From contig JAZGGI010000028.1 of NCBI GenBank assembly GCA_036480375.1, positions 62,001 through 126,000 on the forward strand: a stretch of 64,000 nucleotides of DNA, read 5' to 3'. The translations under genes and the position numbers were made by a program. This document shows positions 25,336 through 35,171 of this stretch, piece by piece; positions within the stretch are counted from its first letter, which is position 1, and every line of letters begins with the position of its first letter. Under the pieces are notes generated by a model. It had not been told where the DNA came from and did not search any database. It saw only the letters and a program-made list of their open reading frames with translations. The DNA comes from Candidatus Zixiibacteriota bacterium (GTDB lineage: Bacteria > Zixibacteria > MSB-5A5 > GN15 > JAAZOE01).

Positions 25336-26577
25336 ATGGTTGTAGAAATAATAACAATCGGCGATGAACTTTTATACGGTTCGAGAATTGATACCAATTC
25401 GGCCTTTTTGGGACAGCGGCTTGATAGTATTGGATTGGACATCAAATATAAAAGCTCAACCGGCGATAAAATGGATCAATTGGTTGAAGCGATAAATCTG
25501 GGACTCCGGCGCGCCAATGTCGTCATCACAACCGGAGGGCTGGGCCCGACCGATGATGATATTACCAAAAAAGCGATCTGCAAAGTTTTTAAGCGAAACC
25601 TGATTTTTCATGAAGATATCCTGACCAGCCTTCAAAAAAGATTCGCCGACCGGGATTTGAAAATGCCGGCCATAAATCAAAATCAGGCTCTTTTACCTCA
25701 AGGCGCTCGCTTTCTCGCCAACAAAACCGGCTCCGCCCTCGGTATCGTCATCGAAGAACGCGGGAAATTTTTCTGCGCCATGCCCGGGGTTCCGATTGAA
25801 ATGCGCACGATGACCGATGAGGAATTGTTACCGATGCTTCAGGGCCAGATGGGTAATTTAATAATCAGGCGTCATCGCATGCGAACCACCGGCATCATAG
25901 AATCAGCCCTTGCCGAAAAAATCAGACCTGCCCTGAATTTCGCCGAAGGAGTTTCTCTGGCCTATCTTCCGTCATATAAGGGCGTTGATTTGTGTATTAA
26001 GGGCTCGGGTACAATCGCCGAAGAGGTCGAATCCGGAGTCAGGCTTCTCGCGGATGGTATTCGTGCCAGGGCGGACAAATATATATATACCGAAGACGAT
26101 CGCGAACTCGAAGAAGTCATCGGACAAATATTAACCGAAAAGGGAATGACTTTGGCGGTGGCTGAATCATGCACGGGAGGTCTATTGGGAGCTCGAATTA
26201 CGTCAGTTCCCGGTTCCTCTAATTATTTCCCGGGGGGAGTTATAGCCTACGCCAACGACGTCAAAATAAACAAGCTGGGAGTTCCACGCGATGTATTGGA
26301 GAGATTCGGCGCCGTTTCGGCCGAAACCGCTAAGGCAATGGCTTCGGGGCTTGTCAAATTATTTGGAGCCGATATGGGAGTATCAATAACCGGCATCGCA
26401 GGACCTGGCGGAGGAACCGAAGAAAAACCTGTCGGTACCGTTTTTATCGGCCTGGCCGCGGGCGAACGAGTGCATTATCGTAAATTTAACTTGAGCCTGG
26501 ATCGGGAAATTAATCGTGAGCGCGCCGTTGCGACGGCTTTAAATATGGTTCGAAAAGAGCTTTTGGGAATTGATTGA
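25336..26577 (+). CDS. cinA: CinA: nicotinamide-nucleotide amidase / damage-inducible protein
   Basis: 413 residues from ATG 25336 (MVVEIITIGDELLYG). A longer frame begins inside pgpA but lacks homology. The N-terminal half is a MoaB/MogA-like (COG1058) domain with GDELLYGSRIDTNS and TTGGLGPTDDDITKKA. The C-terminal domain (about 255-410) is the CinA deamidase with AESCTGGLLGARIT, whose Ser is the likely nucleophile, and GIAGPGGGTEEKPVGTV. It recycles nicotinamide mononucleotide by deamidation. The cinA-thpR-recA order is a common arrangement in bacteria. Confidence 0.93.
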   Translation: MVVEIITIGDELLYGSRIDTNSAFLGQRLDSIGLDIKYKSSTGDKMDQLVEAINLGLRRANVVITTGGLGPTDDDITKKAICKVFKRNLIFHEDILTSLQKRFADRDLKMPAINQNQALLPQGARFLANKTGSALGIVIEERGKFFCAMPGVPIEMRTMTDEELLPMLQGQMGNLIIRRHRMRTTGIIESALAEKIRPALNFAEGVSLAYLPSYKGVDLCIKGSGTIAEEVESGVRLLADGIRARADKYIYTEDDRELEEVIGQILTEKGMTLAVAESCTGGLLGARITSVPGSSNYFPGGVIAYANDVKINKLGVPRDVLERFGAVSAETAKAMASGLVKLFGADMGVSITGIAGPGGGTEEKPVGTVFIGLAAGERVHYRKFNLSLDREINRERAVATALNMVRKELLGID

Positions 26578-26657
26578 AATTTGTGATATACTTCAATCGC
26601 TTATTACTGTATTTTCTATGAAATTAAAAACTGGGAACTCAGGGAAGCAAAATACAA

Positions 26658-27215
26658 ATGTTGCGACTGTTTATAGCCCTGCATTTGCCGGGTCAAATTA
26701 AGGAGAAATTGGAAAAGGTTATTTCCGATTTGCGGCCCCTTGCCGATGGAATCAAGTGGGTTGAACCGAAAAATATGCATTTAACCCTCAAGTTTCTGGG
26801 CGATACGGAAGAGGAAATCGTTGAGGGGGTAGCAGGTGCGGTCATACGTGCCCTGACCGGGCGTAGAGTATTTGAAGTTAAATTAAGCGAGTGCGGGGGA
26901 TTTCCTAACCTAAAAAATCCGCGAGTAATCTGGGCGGGCATAGACGGAGCCGACCCGGCCGTTGAAATGGCAATGGCGATAAATAATGAATTGGCCAAAA
27001 TCGGCATCGAGAAAGACAAAAAGCGCCTGTCACCTCATTTAACTCTGGGACGTATCAAGAGAAGAAGTGACCTGTCGCGGCTTTCGAATTATCTGAGAAA
27101 CTTGTATTTTGATAGCGAAGCGGTTATATTGGATCGAGCGGCCCTGATAAAATCGACGTTAACTCCGCGCGGCCCGATTTATGAAAATTTAAGAGAATTT
27201 AAACTTGTACAATAA
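26658..27215 (+). CDS. thpR: RNA 2',3'-cyclic phosphodiesterase
   Basis: 185 residues of the 2H phosphoesterase (LigT/ThpR) family, with both catalytic H-x-T-x motifs: HLTLKFLG (about 45-52) and HLTLGRIK (about 126-133). It opens 2',3'-cyclic phosphates on RNA to 2'-phosphates, and some members ligate tRNA halves in vitro. AGGGAAG lies upstream of the ATG. It sits between cinA and recA, with 11 bp to recA. Confidence 0.92.
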   Translation: MLRLFIALHLPGQIKEKLEKVISDLRPLADGIKWVEPKNMHLTLKFLGDTEEEIVEGVAGAVIRALTGRRVFEVKLSECGGFPNLKNPRVIWAGIDGADPAVEMAMAINNELAKIGIEKDKKRLSPHLTLGRIKRRSDLSRLSNYLRNLYFDSEAVILDRAALIKSTLTPRGPIYENLREFKLVQ

Positions 27216-27225
27216 GGGAAAGGTT

Positions 27226-28269
27226 ATGGCTATTCAACAACAAGACCAGAAAAAAGCTCTGGAAGCGGCCGTTAGCCAGATTGAAAAGCAATTTGGCAAA
27301 GGTTCGATTATGAAACTCGGCGGGGACGATGTCGCTGCCGGTATTGATATTATTCCCAGCGGTTCGCTGGGAGTGGACGCGGCCATGGGAGTCGGCGGAT
27401 ATCCCCGCGGGCGAGTCGTTGAGATTTACGGCCCTGAATCATCCGGTAAAACGACTCTGGCCCTGCATGCTATTGCCGAAGCGCAAAAAGAAGGAGGAAC
27501 AGCCGCCTTTATAGACGCCGAGCATGCCGTCGATCCGGCCTATTCCCGGGCTTTAGGCGTTGATCTCGACAATCTGCTAATATCTCAACCCGATACTGGC
27601 GAGCAGGCTCTCGAAATCGTCGAGACTCTCGTTCGTTCCGGAGCAGTCGATATTATCGTTATTGATTCGGTAGCGGCCCTGGTTCCGCGGGCTGAAATCG
27701 AAGGCGAAATGGGCGATTCTCACATGGGTCTTCAGGCACGATTAATGTCGCAGGCATTGAGAAAGCTTACCGGCGTCGTATCGAAATCGAGATGCTGCCT
27801 TATCTTTATCAATCAAATCAGGATGAAAATCGGAGTCATGTTCGGCAATCCGGAAACGACTACCGGAGGTCGGGCTTTGAAGTTCTACGCCTCTATCAGA
27901 CTTGATATCAGGAAAATAGCCACTATTAAAGACGGCGATTCCGTGGTCGGTAATCGGACCCGGGTGCGAGTGGTGAAAAACAAGGTCGCGCCGCCATTCC
28001 GCGAAGCCGAATTTGATATCACCTATGGAAAAGGCATCTCAACCGTCGGCGAGATCCTTGATATCGGCGTCCGGGAAGAAATTGTACAAAAATCGGGGGC
28101 ATGGTTTTCCTATGGTTCGGACCGTTTAGGACAGGGTCGCGAACGAGTCAAACAGTTTCTTGAAGACAATGCCGATATAAAGGATAAAATCGAGCACGAC
28201 GTTAAGGTAAAACTGGGACTGATCGGGGAGGATGAAGATTCCAGCGAAGAGGTGAAAAAGTCTGAGTAA
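27226..28269 (+). CDS. recA: RecA recombinase
   Basis: 347 residues from ATG 27226, behind AAGGGAAAGG. The frame extends 7 codons upstream, but [12 protein letters not shown] is the natural start. Walker A is GPESSGKT, and other RecA marks are [16 protein letters not shown], the L2-adjacent [20 protein letters not shown] and [11 protein letters not shown]. It ends with the usual acidic tail ([14 protein letters not shown]). It catalyses strand exchange and, in organisms with LexA, triggers LexA cleavage. No LexA-type box was identified upstream, and the gene seems to depend on the cinA-thpR transcript. A terminator follows. Confidence 0.98.
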   Translation: MAIQQQDQKKALEAAVSQIEKQFGKGSIMKLGGDDVAAGIDIIPSGSLGVDAAMGVGGYPRGRVVEIYGPESSGKTTLALHAIAEAQKEGGTAAFIDAEHAVDPAYSRALGVDLDNLLISQPDTGEQALEIVETLVRSGAVDIIVIDSVAALVPRAEIEGEMGDSHMGLQARLMSQALRKLTGVVSKSRCCLIFINQIRMKIGVMFGNPETTTGGRALKFYASIRLDIRKIATIKDGDSVVGNRTRVRVVKNKVAPPFREAEFDITYGKGISTVGEILDIGVREEIVQKSGAWFSYGSDRLGQGRERVKQFLEDNADIKDKIEHDVKVKLGLIGEDEDSSEEVKKSE

Positions 28270-28298
28270 CTCTAAGGAATCTCTCTCAAATGAATCAA

Positions 28299-28330
28299 GG
28301 CGAAATGCTAAAAAGCATTTCGCCCTTTCT
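28299..28330 (+). terminator. Rho-independent terminator after recA
   Basis: Perfect 11-bp stem GGCGAAATGCT-AAAA-AGCATTTCGCC followed by CTTTCTTT, 30 bp past the recA stop. It lies 43 bp from the 3' end of the converging pyrF. Confidence 0.92.
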
Positions 28331-28366
28331 TTATGTAAAAATTATCTGTCAGCTAAATAAGAATAA

Positions 28367-29188
28367 TTAAGAAATCGGTTTTTGGCGTAACTGGCTGATA
28401 TCACCGTTCAATTTTTCGACAACCGCGCGAGCCGCTTCGGCATAATCGGATTTTTCACTGGCATATAAAACCGAACGGGAGACGTTTATTATAGCTGGTT
28501 TTTTGAAATTGTCGGTTCCGCCCAAAACCGATTTTTCCAAATCACCGCCCTGTGCGCCAACTCCGGGGATTAGAAGCGGCATATCTTCGGCAATGCGGCG
28601 GACCTTGGTCAATTGTTCCGCGTAGGTAGCTCCCACGACCAACCCACAGTTATTATTTTTGTTCCACGACACCGTTTTTTCGGCCACATGCATATATAAC
28701 GGTCGGTTGCCGATTTCGAGTCTTTGAAAATCTCGCGCCCCCGAATTTGAGGTCAGGCATAGGATAAAGACGCCATTATTTTTATACCTGACAAAAGGAC
28801 GGATCGAATCATACCCCATATAAGGGTTGACCGTGGCCCAGTCGGCACCGTAAACTTCAAAGCAAGTCTTGGCGTAAAATTCGCCGGTATTTCCGATATC
28901 GCCTCTTTTACCATCGAGAATAATAACCGTATCATCAGGTATGCGATCACAGACCAGTTTGAGAAGCGATAATCCTTCGGGGCCCAGCGCCTCATAAAAA
29001 GCAAGATTGGGCTTATACGCCGCGACAATATCGGACGTGGCTTCTATAATATTAAGCGTAAACCGGGCCAGACTCTTGATACTTTCGTCACATCCTTCGG
29101 GGAGTTTGCGAGGATCAATATCAAGCCCGACACACAACATCGATTTGTTTTCTTCCACGCTGGACAACAGTTTTTTTAATGCAATCAT
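28367..29188 (-). CDS. pyrF: Orotidine 5'-phosphate decarboxylase (type 2)
   Basis: 273 residues. It catalyses the last step of UMP synthesis. The active-site lysine and aspartates are in LDGKRGDIGNT (about 91-101), the pattern of the longer type 2 enzymes (270 residues or so, against 230 for type 1). LCVGLDIDPRKLP near the start and PGVGAQGGD near the end are the other signatures. It starts 2 bp after pyrD, at the end of the pyrimidine block. Confidence 0.95.
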   Translation of the reverse strand: MIALKKLLSSVEENKSMLCVGLDIDPRKLPEGCDESIKSLARFTLNIIEATSDIVAAYKPNLAFYEALGPEGLSLLKLVCDRIPDDTVIILDGKRGDIGNTGEFYAKTCFEVYGADWATVNPYMGYDSIRPFVRYKNNGVFILCLTSNSGARDFQRLEIGNRPLYMHVAEKTVSWNKNNNCGLVVGATYAEQLTKVRRIAEDMPLLIPGVGAQGGDLEKSVLGGTDNFKKPAIINVSRSVLYASEKSDYAEAARAVVEKLNGDISQLRQKPIS

Positions 29189-29190
29189 TT

Positions 29191-30105
29191 TTATGTCCTG
29201 ACTTTGCCGATAATTTCTTTTAATGAATTTATTTTTTTCGATTTCAAATAACCGGATAAACCTTTGATGATTTTCATTGTCACATCCGGCTCAATAAAAT
29301 TGGCGGTTCCGATTTGAATCCCGGTCGCACCGGCCAGATGATATTCGACAGCATCTTCCCACGATGAAATTCCGCCAATTCCGATAATCGGGATATCAAC
29401 CGCCTGACTAACTTTGTAAACCATTGCGATGCCAACCGGCTTGATGGCCGGGCCGGATAAACCTCCGGTTGTATATGATAATCTCGGAAATCCGGTTTCT
29501 ATATCAATAGCCATCCCCACCAGCGTATTTATAAGAGATACGACTGCGGCGCCGCCGCCTTTCGCAGCCCTGGCAATGTCAGCGATTGAAGTGACATTGG
29601 GAGAAAGTTTGGCAATAATCGGTCGGCTGGAGACTTTGGAGATATCTCGGATCACTTTTTCGGTAGCTTTGGGATCGACTCCAAACGCCATGCCGCCCTC
29701 ATCAACGTTGGGACACGATAAGTTAATCTCGAGCATATCAAAGCCGCCCGCTTTTTCCAACCGGCGGCAGATTTCAACATATTCATCAAATGATGATCCG
29801 GCGACATTAACTATAATTTTGGTATTCAGCTTTTTGAGAAACGGTATTTTTTCATCAATGAATCTTTCGATGCCGACGTTGGCCAGTCCGATTGCATTTA
29901 ACATACCGGCGGCCGTTTCGCAGGTGCGCGGCGGAGGATGGCCCTGGCGTTCCTCCATCGTTATCGTTTTGGTGACGATTCCGCCCAGGGCATTGAGGTC
30001 GATTAGATTTTCGAATTCCTCACCGTAGCCGAACGTTCCCGACGCCACCATCACCGGATTTTTGAATTTTACGCCGGCTATTTCTATTTTCAAATTCGGC
30101 TTCAA
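29191..30105 (-). CDS. pyrD: Dihydroorotate dehydrogenase, class 1B catalytic subunit
   Basis: 304-residue FMN enzyme that oxidises dihydroorotate to orotate. The active-site base is the cysteine of EINLSCPNVDEGG, which marks class 1 enzymes. NPVMVASGTFGYG opens the barrel and IIGIGGISSWEDAVEY is the FMN phosphate site. The next gene upstream, overlapping by 4 bp, encodes the PyrK electron-transfer subunit, so this is the NAD-linked 1B heterotetramer. Confidence 0.96.
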   Translation of the reverse strand: MKPNLKIEIAGVKFKNPVMVASGTFGYGEEFENLIDLNALGGIVTKTITMEERQGHPPPRTCETAAGMLNAIGLANVGIERFIDEKIPFLKKLNTKIIVNVAGSSFDEYVEICRRLEKAGGFDMLEINLSCPNVDEGGMAFGVDPKATEKVIRDISKVSSRPIIAKLSPNVTSIADIARAAKGGGAAVVSLINTLVGMAIDIETGFPRLSYTTGGLSGPAIKPVGIAMVYKVSQAVDIPIIGIGGISSWEDAVEYHLAGATGIQIGTANFIEPDVTMKIIKGLSGYLKSKKINSLKEIIGKVRT

Positions 30106-30911
30106 ATCTTAACCTCGCCTATATTGAAGACCGGACCGTCATAACAAACCCGGACATACTTTTTGGGCCGGTCGAGACGTTCTTTTATACATCCCAGGCA
30201 AACCCCAATTCCGCACGGCATTGGTGCTTCCAATGATAATTGCCCTTTGTAACCGTGTTGTATTGCCAAATTTTGCAAGGCTTCAAGCATCGGCTCGGGC
30301 CCGCATCCGAAAAGCATGGTTTTATTTGTATCCAATTCAGGGAGTTTCGCCTTCAAGGCTTCCGTAATTAGCCCATGAAACCCGTAAGATCCGTCATCGG
30401 TGCAGGGGATAAATTCAACTCCCAGCCGCCGGAGAGAGGCAAGTTCGACCAGTTCATTATTGGTACGACCTCCGTATAAGAACATAATATTTTTGGAGGG
30501 GTATCCGCTGTTTAAGAGATATCGACAATAGAATAGCAATGGTGGCAGGCCGACTCCTCCGGCGACCATAACCAAATTTTTGTTCTTTCCCGGTTTATTA
30601 AAATGATTTCCCAGCGGGCCAATTAAATCAAGAGAATCGCCTTTACGCATATTTCCCAGAATCGATGTTCCTTTGCCGACGATTTTGTAAATAATATCCA
30701 GCCGACCGGTTGCTTTATCGAAATCGGCGACCGAAAAAGCCCGGCGAAAATACGGATCGTTGCCCGGGTCGACTTTGACGTGCACAAATTGACCCGGCAA
30801 AATCCTTTTTGATAATTTAAATCCTTCGACGGCGATTTTGAAATACGCGCCCGAAGAATTCAGCTTGCGATTGGAAACCACTCGGCATACCTGAGGAATG
30901 ATTTTTCTCAC
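30102..30911 (-). CDS. pyrK: Dihydroorotate dehydrogenase electron-transfer subunit
   Basis: 269 residues. A ferredoxin-reductase-like protein that carries FAD and one [2Fe-2S] cluster and passes electrons from the PyrD FMN to NAD+. The FAD site is RRAFSVAD (about 56-63), the NAD site begins LVMVAGGVGLPPLL, and the cluster ligands are CGIGVCLGC plus the Cys of VRVCYDGPVF. It overlaps pyrD and the upstream lipoprotein gene by 4 bp each (ATGA). Confidence 0.95.
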   Translation of the reverse strand: MRKIIPQVCRVVSNRKLNSSGAYFKIAVEGFKLSKRILPGQFVHVKVDPGNDPYFRRAFSVADFDKATGRLDIIYKIVGKGTSILGNMRKGDSLDLIGPLGNHFNKPGKNKNLVMVAGGVGLPPLLFYCRYLLNSGYPSKNIMFLYGGRTNNELVELASLRRLGVEFIPCTDDGSYGFHGLITEALKAKLPELDTNKTMLFGCGPEPMLEALQNLAIQHGYKGQLSLEAPMPCGIGVCLGCIKERLDRPKKYVRVCYDGPVFNIGEVKI

Positions 30912-33900
30912 TGTCTGTACTCCTGAGGTATCTCAACCTTACGTTTGTAATAAAACCAGGTGTCATACAATTCAGGAGGAATGCGGCCGTTGTCAAAAAT
31001 GGTGTTTTCTACGGTTTCCGTAATCCGTTCATTAAGCTCGGGTGACGTTGTCGGATTCATCAGGATCAATTCTTCCACCTTACCCATAAAATCGATTCTG
31101 ATTTGAAAATACAAATTGTCCTCAATCCTCGCCGCTACCGCTTCAAGAGGATATTCAAAGTGGACGTTTTCCGCCAGTAGGTATTCATTTGCCGGAGGTA
31201 ATTGCTTACCATCCTGACCGGTAATAAATTTCGATATAGCCTTTAGTTCCGGAGATAATGTGTCCGCCGGGTTCTGAGCTGCAAACGGCTGTTCATCGGC
31301 GGGTGGTGATTCTTCCGGCTTAACAGGATATTCAGCCTGTTTTCCTTTCTCCTGCAATTGCCGCGCGATTTCAGGCGAAGTATGAATCCTGTATTCCGAA
31401 CCGATGAATTTAGTATACTCCGATTGAGGGAATGAATCGACAAAAGCAGAATATAAGTCTATAAGCAGCGAATCACCGGGAGCGAAGTATTTATCATACG
31501 TCCAGAGGAGTAAATACCGGGCTTGAGTACCATATTCAGAGTAAGGAAAACTGTCAACGACATACTGATAGTAAAATCGGGCCGAATCTATCAACCCGAG
31601 AGCGTGATAATATGCTTCATCCCGAGGCACAGTATCGAGAGGCTGATCGCTGGTTCCAAAAATCCCAAAAGAATCCGCTTCTTGAGTCATTTCATTAAAA
31701 TTAATAAAGGCTGTACTATCGGAGCCGATTATATCTGACGCCAAAACATCCAGGCTATCTGAGATTGAATCATCGGAGTCCCGAATCCCAAGACTATCCG
31801 AGATGCCTTTATCGGATTCAATAATATTCAGACTATCCGCAGGTGTCTCATCTCCTTCTAAAACTGGCTTTTCTGCAAATAGACTGTCGTTAGGTTGCAA
31901 TAGGCTGTCTTCCCGGGCTTGCGCCGAATTCCGGCCTCGTAATCTGTCAAGATCATCTCGATCGTCACTTGGCAAGGATCTTCCCGGTTGAATTATGCTT
32001 TGCCCCGGCGGTTCAGAAAGCGGCAGTGAATCCTGTACAGTAAGACTATCCTGTATATCTAAACTTTGCTCTGGCAGTTCAGAAAGCGGCAGTGAATCCT
32101 GTTCAGTAAGGCTATCCTGTAGAGCTAAACTTTGCTCTGGCGGTTCAGAAAGCGGCAGTGAATCCTGTACAGTAAGACTATCCTGTATATCTAAACTTTG
32201 CTCTGGCAGTTCAGAAAGCGGAAGTGAATCCTGTTCAGTAAGGCTATCCTGTAGATCTAAACTTTGCTCTGGCGGTTCAGAAAGCGGCAGTGAATCCTGT
32301 TCAGTAAGGCTATCCTGTAGATCTAAACTTTGCTCTGGCAGTTCAGAAAGAGACAGCGAATCCTGTATAGTAAGACTATCCCCAGGAATCACGGATGAGT
32401 CCCCGGGCGTTGCCGTTTCACCTCTGGCCTGGCGCATCAAATCGGTCAGCCTGACCGCGTCTCCTGACTGCATTGTCGAATCAAACAGTTTTGTATTCGG
32501 CACAAAAACAGATGAAGCCGTATCGGAAGTTTCGCTTTCGACGATATCGCTATCTGTTGTCAAAGTATCGGAGGGGGTAATATCTTCATCATCATCTACG
32601 CTTGTAGTATCGACCGTACTGGTTGTGTCGATTGGTCGAGTAATCCTTTCTTCAAAGGGGAAGTACCAATCTTTGTCAAGATTTTGAAATTCCTCAAGAA
32701 AATTCTCCGCTTTGCGGTAGACTATTAAGGCATATCCGGTGTCGGCAATCGTTCCCGCCAAGCCCAATTTACCAATGACTATTTCAGCTTCATCAAAATG
32801 AGCATAATCGCTCAACACCAGGCGAATCAGGCTATCGGCTCCCGTGGTGTCAAACAAATCATTTTCATAGATATATGACATCGAAATCAAAGCTCGCGGG
32901 GCATGGCGTGAACCTGGGAATCGCTCCAACAGAGTGCGAAAGGCGCTAATAGCGGAGTCCGGTTTATCAAGATCATAATAATAGAGCTCCCCCAGCCTGA
33001 ATTGATTCTTACCCAGTATTTCCAGTTCGGACAAGTTTTCATCGGGGGCTTTGTCCTGATCCTGTCCCTCATCCCCCATATGCATATACTCTTCGAGCAG
33101 GACTAATTGCGACGCGCGCCTGGTGGCATCTGCATAGACCGACGATTGTCGTCTTTCGTCCCGAGCGTTGGTATAATAGGAGCGAGCCTTAACCAAATCC
33201 TCAAAGTCATATTGATATATGAGCGCCAATTCATAATAAGCAACCGCTGACGGCTCTTTGCCGGGATTTTCAAGAGTAATCTGCTCATAAGTATTAATAG
33301 CCGATTCAAGGTCTCCTTCCCACTCGTATCCTTCGGCCATTTTTAGTCGTATCGGAGCTAATGAATCATAGTACATCTCGTTATCCGCCAGAGATTCCAG
33401 TATTTGCAGACCGCCGGGTATGTCGAACAGGAAATAATCACATTCGGCGAGTTTGAATTGTATGCGATAATAGTCAAGGGTATCCGGGCTATAATCCAAG
33501 GCCTTGTCATAGTTTTCTCTGGCCGGTTTGAAATTATACTTCTCGAAATATCCGTCGCCCACATACATAAGGGCGTGTAACTTGTCTTTCTCTTCTCCCA
33601 GAGAATCGATTAGTGATTGAAAATACTGATTGGCAGTTTCAAAATCCTGCGCTTCAAAGTAATATTCTCCCAGAGCCCGGGCGGCGTCGGCTTTCATTTG
33701 CTTATCTTCGCTCTTCTCAAATATTTCTTCAAATATGACAATCGCCTCGGTTTCCTCCTTTAGCTTCAATTTGGCCTTCGCCAGAAGTACTCGAGCACGC
33801 GGGACAAACTCAGATTCAGGGTAATTGGCTAAGAGTTCCTTAAATTTCCTCGATGAGTCAGAGAATTCGCCCAAATAATAATAGGCGGTTCCAATAATAT

Positions 33901-34150
33901 ATAAAGCGTCGTCGACCCAGCTTGAAGTAGGGTGTTTTTCCAAAATCCTTGAAGCTTTGGTTATGGCAATATTGTATTTCTGTATTTCGCCGCCCCGGGC
34001 ATTATCACGGCCATCTTTTTTACGTGTTTTTTCGGCGGCATTGAAGTTTTTGCGGATGTTGTGAAAGGTGTTAAAATAAATGCTGGTGCAGGAGCTTAAA
34101 ATTACCGCGATAATAATCAAGTTTATTATTAATAGGGCTTTTCGATTCAC
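30908..34150 (-). CDS. Giant TPR lipoprotein with Ser/Gln/Asp repeat tract and TonB-like C-terminus
   Basis: 1080 residues, starting at GTG 34150. The signal peptide ends in the lipobox ILSSC (Cys about 21). Residues 40-500 are tetratricopeptide repeats of the BamD/YbgF kind (ALYIIGTAYYYLGEFSDSSRKF and similar). A low-complexity region (about 510-830) contains six 22-residue repeats. Another TPR pair follows, and the last 90 residues (DFMGKVEELILMNPTTSPELNERI...) resemble a TonB C-terminal domain. It probably sits on the outer membrane as an assembly scaffold. It overlaps pyrK by 4 bp, so it shares the pyrimidine transcript. Confidence 0.8.
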   Translation of the reverse strand: MNRKALLIINLIIIAVILSSCTSIYFNTFHNIRKNFNAAEKTRKKDGRDNARGGEIQKYNIAITKASRILEKHPTSSWVDDALYIIGTAYYYLGEFSDSSRKFKELLANYPESEFVPRARVLLAKAKLKLKEETEAIVIFEEIFEKSEDKQMKADAARALGEYYFEAQDFETANQYFQSLIDSLGEEKDKLHALMYVGDGYFEKYNFKPARENYDKALDYSPDTLDYYRIQFKLAECDYFLFDIPGGLQILESLADNEMYYDSLAPIRLKMAEGYEWEGDLESAINTYEQITLENPGKEPSAVAYYELALIYQYDFEDLVKARSYYTNARDERRQSSVYADATRRASQLVLLEEYMHMGDEGQDQDKAPDENLSELEILGKNQFRLGELYYYDLDKPDSAISAFRTLLERFPGSRHAPRALISMSYIYENDLFDTTGADSLIRLVLSDYAHFDEAEIVIGKLGLAGTIADTGYALIVYRKAENFLEEFQNLDKDWYFPFEERITRPIDTTSTVDTTSVDDDEDITPSDTLTTDSDIVESETSDTASSVFVPNTKLFDSTMQSGDAVRLTDLMRQARGETATPGDSSVIPGDSLTIQDSLSLSELPEQSLDLQDSLTEQDSLPLSEPPEQSLDLQDSLTEQDSLPLSELPEQSLDIQDSLTVQDSLPLSEPPEQSLALQDSLTEQDSLPLSELPEQSLDIQDSLTVQDSLPLSEPPGQSIIQPGRSLPSDDRDDLDRLRGRNSAQAREDSLLQPNDSLFAEKPVLEGDETPADSLNIIESDKGISDSLGIRDSDDSISDSLDVLASDIIGSDSTAFINFNEMTQEADSFGIFGTSDQPLDTVPRDEAYYHALGLIDSARFYYQYVVDSFPYSEYGTQARYLLLWTYDKYFAPGDSLLIDLYSAFVDSFPQSEYTKFIGSEYRIHTSPEIARQLQEKGKQAEYPVKPEESPPADEQPFAAQNPADTLSPELKAISKFITGQDGKQLPPANEYLLAENVHFEYPLEAVAARIEDNLYFQIRIDFMGKVEELILMNPTTSPELNERITETVENTIFDNGRIPPELYDTWFYYKRKVEIPQEYRQ
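31998..32393 (-). repeat. Six 66-bp tandem repeats inside the TPR lipoprotein gene
   Basis: Six copies of a 66-bp unit begin at 31998, 32064, 32130, 32196, 32262 and 32328. They encode DSLTxQDSLPLSExPEQSLxxQ. Copies alternate between SELPEQ and SEPPEQ, so the recent duplication unit was partly a 132-bp dimer. The tract is likely variable in length between strains. Confidence 0.92.
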
Positions 34151-34154
34151 CTGA

Positions 34155-35051
34155 TTACCTCAACTCCTGAATAAAACCGTTTTTCAGTCCAGCATTATAG
34201 AACATCTCAACGACCTTGTCAAATTCGGTTGCGGCGATTCTCTTCTTCAGGATATCATGTTCGGTCGCTCGATAGGCCGGGAAATATTGGCTCATCAAAC
34301 TGATATATATATCGGTGGAAATCTCATTGGCAAGAAAGTCAAAGATCTCTTTTGAGCCCGACAATCCGCCAGGCAAAACCAGATGCCTGATTAAAAGCCC
34401 GCGTTTCGCGATGCCGGAATCGTCAATTTCAAGATTGCCCACCTGCCGAAACATTTCCTTAATGGCGCTACGATTGATTTCTCTGTAATTAATCGCATTT
34501 GAACATTCGCGCGCGATTTCATTGTTATTGTACCGCATATCAGCCATATATATATCTATTATACCCTCGATCCTTTCAATCGTCTCCAATTTCTGATACC
34601 CTGAGCTATTGCAAACAATCGGGGTATTCAGGCCTCTTCGGCCTGCCAGTCCGAGAGCTTTGACAATATGACCGATAAAATGATCGGGTGTTACAAAATT
34701 AATATTATGCGCCCCTCGCTCCTGCAACGACATAATCTTTTCGGCCAGTTCTTCAATTTCCATTTCCGAACCGACCAATTGCTGACTGATGGGATAATTC
34801 TGGCAATATAAACATGACAGGCTGCATCCGGACAGGAATATAGTTCCGGAGCCGCAATTTCCGCTAATCGGAGGTTCTTCGCCAAAATGCAAATTACAGC
34901 TTGCGACACGTACTTTATCCGATGCGCCGCATTGTCCGTCGCTGGAAACGGTTCTGTCAACTCCGCATTCCTGGGGACATAATTCGCAGTTATCCAATTG
35001 CTCAAGAAGCGATTCGCCGATTTCAATTATTTTATCCAGGCTCTTTCTCAT
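34155..35051 (-). CDS. Radical SAM protein, PflX/COG1313-like activase
   Basis: 298 residues. The 4Fe-4S/SAM motif is CSLSCLYCQNY (Cys about 75, 79 and 82), preceded by an extra N-terminal cysteine set CELCPQECGV and GQCGAS. The GCSLSCLYCQN form and the layout fit the COG1313 (PflX) branch related to pyruvate formate-lyase activases. The target of PflX proteins is not known. It lies 4 bp upstream of the TPR lipoprotein gene and heads the unit that ends with pyrF. Confidence 0.85.
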   Translation of the reverse strand: MRKSLDKIIEIGESLLEQLDNCELCPQECGVDRTVSSDGQCGASDKVRVASCNLHFGEEPPISGNCGSGTIFLSGCSLSCLYCQNYPISQQLVGSEMEIEELAEKIMSLQERGAHNINFVTPDHFIGHIVKALGLAGRRGLNTPIVCNSSGYQKLETIERIEGIIDIYMADMRYNNNEIARECSNAINYREINRSAIKEMFRQVGNLEIDDSGIAKRGLLIRHLVLPGGLSGSKEIFDFLANEISTDIYISLMSQYFPAYRATEHDILKKRIAATEFDKVVEMFYNAGLKNGFIQELR

Positions 35052-35112
35052 AGGCCATAAAATAAATCAGATTATATAAACAAGCAAGCCCGGTCATTAA
35101 AGGACTCGCCCA

Positions 35113-35146
35113 AATAAAAAACCGGAGATGAGAATTATCTCCGGTT
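35113..35146 (-). terminator. Rho-independent terminator of the gmd-rmd-dehydrogenase unit
   Basis: The stem AACCGGAGAT...ATCTCCGGTT (35120-35146) is followed on the minus strand by TTTTTATTT. It sits 26 bp downstream of the nucleotide-sugar dehydrogenase stop. Confidence 0.9.
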
Positions 35147-35171
35147 GATCTATACAATCCGAAAAAAATCG

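Noticed and set aside
31998-32393. CRISPR-like array
   Set aside because: Repeats are directly contiguous, in frame and coding, with no unique spacers or cas genes.
31995-32687. 230-codon plus-strand ORF with CSGSSESGSESC-type repeats
   Set aside because: It is the antisense shadow of the 66-bp repeat tract in the TPR lipoprotein. A repeat whose length is a multiple of three stays open in several frames. There is no ribosome site.
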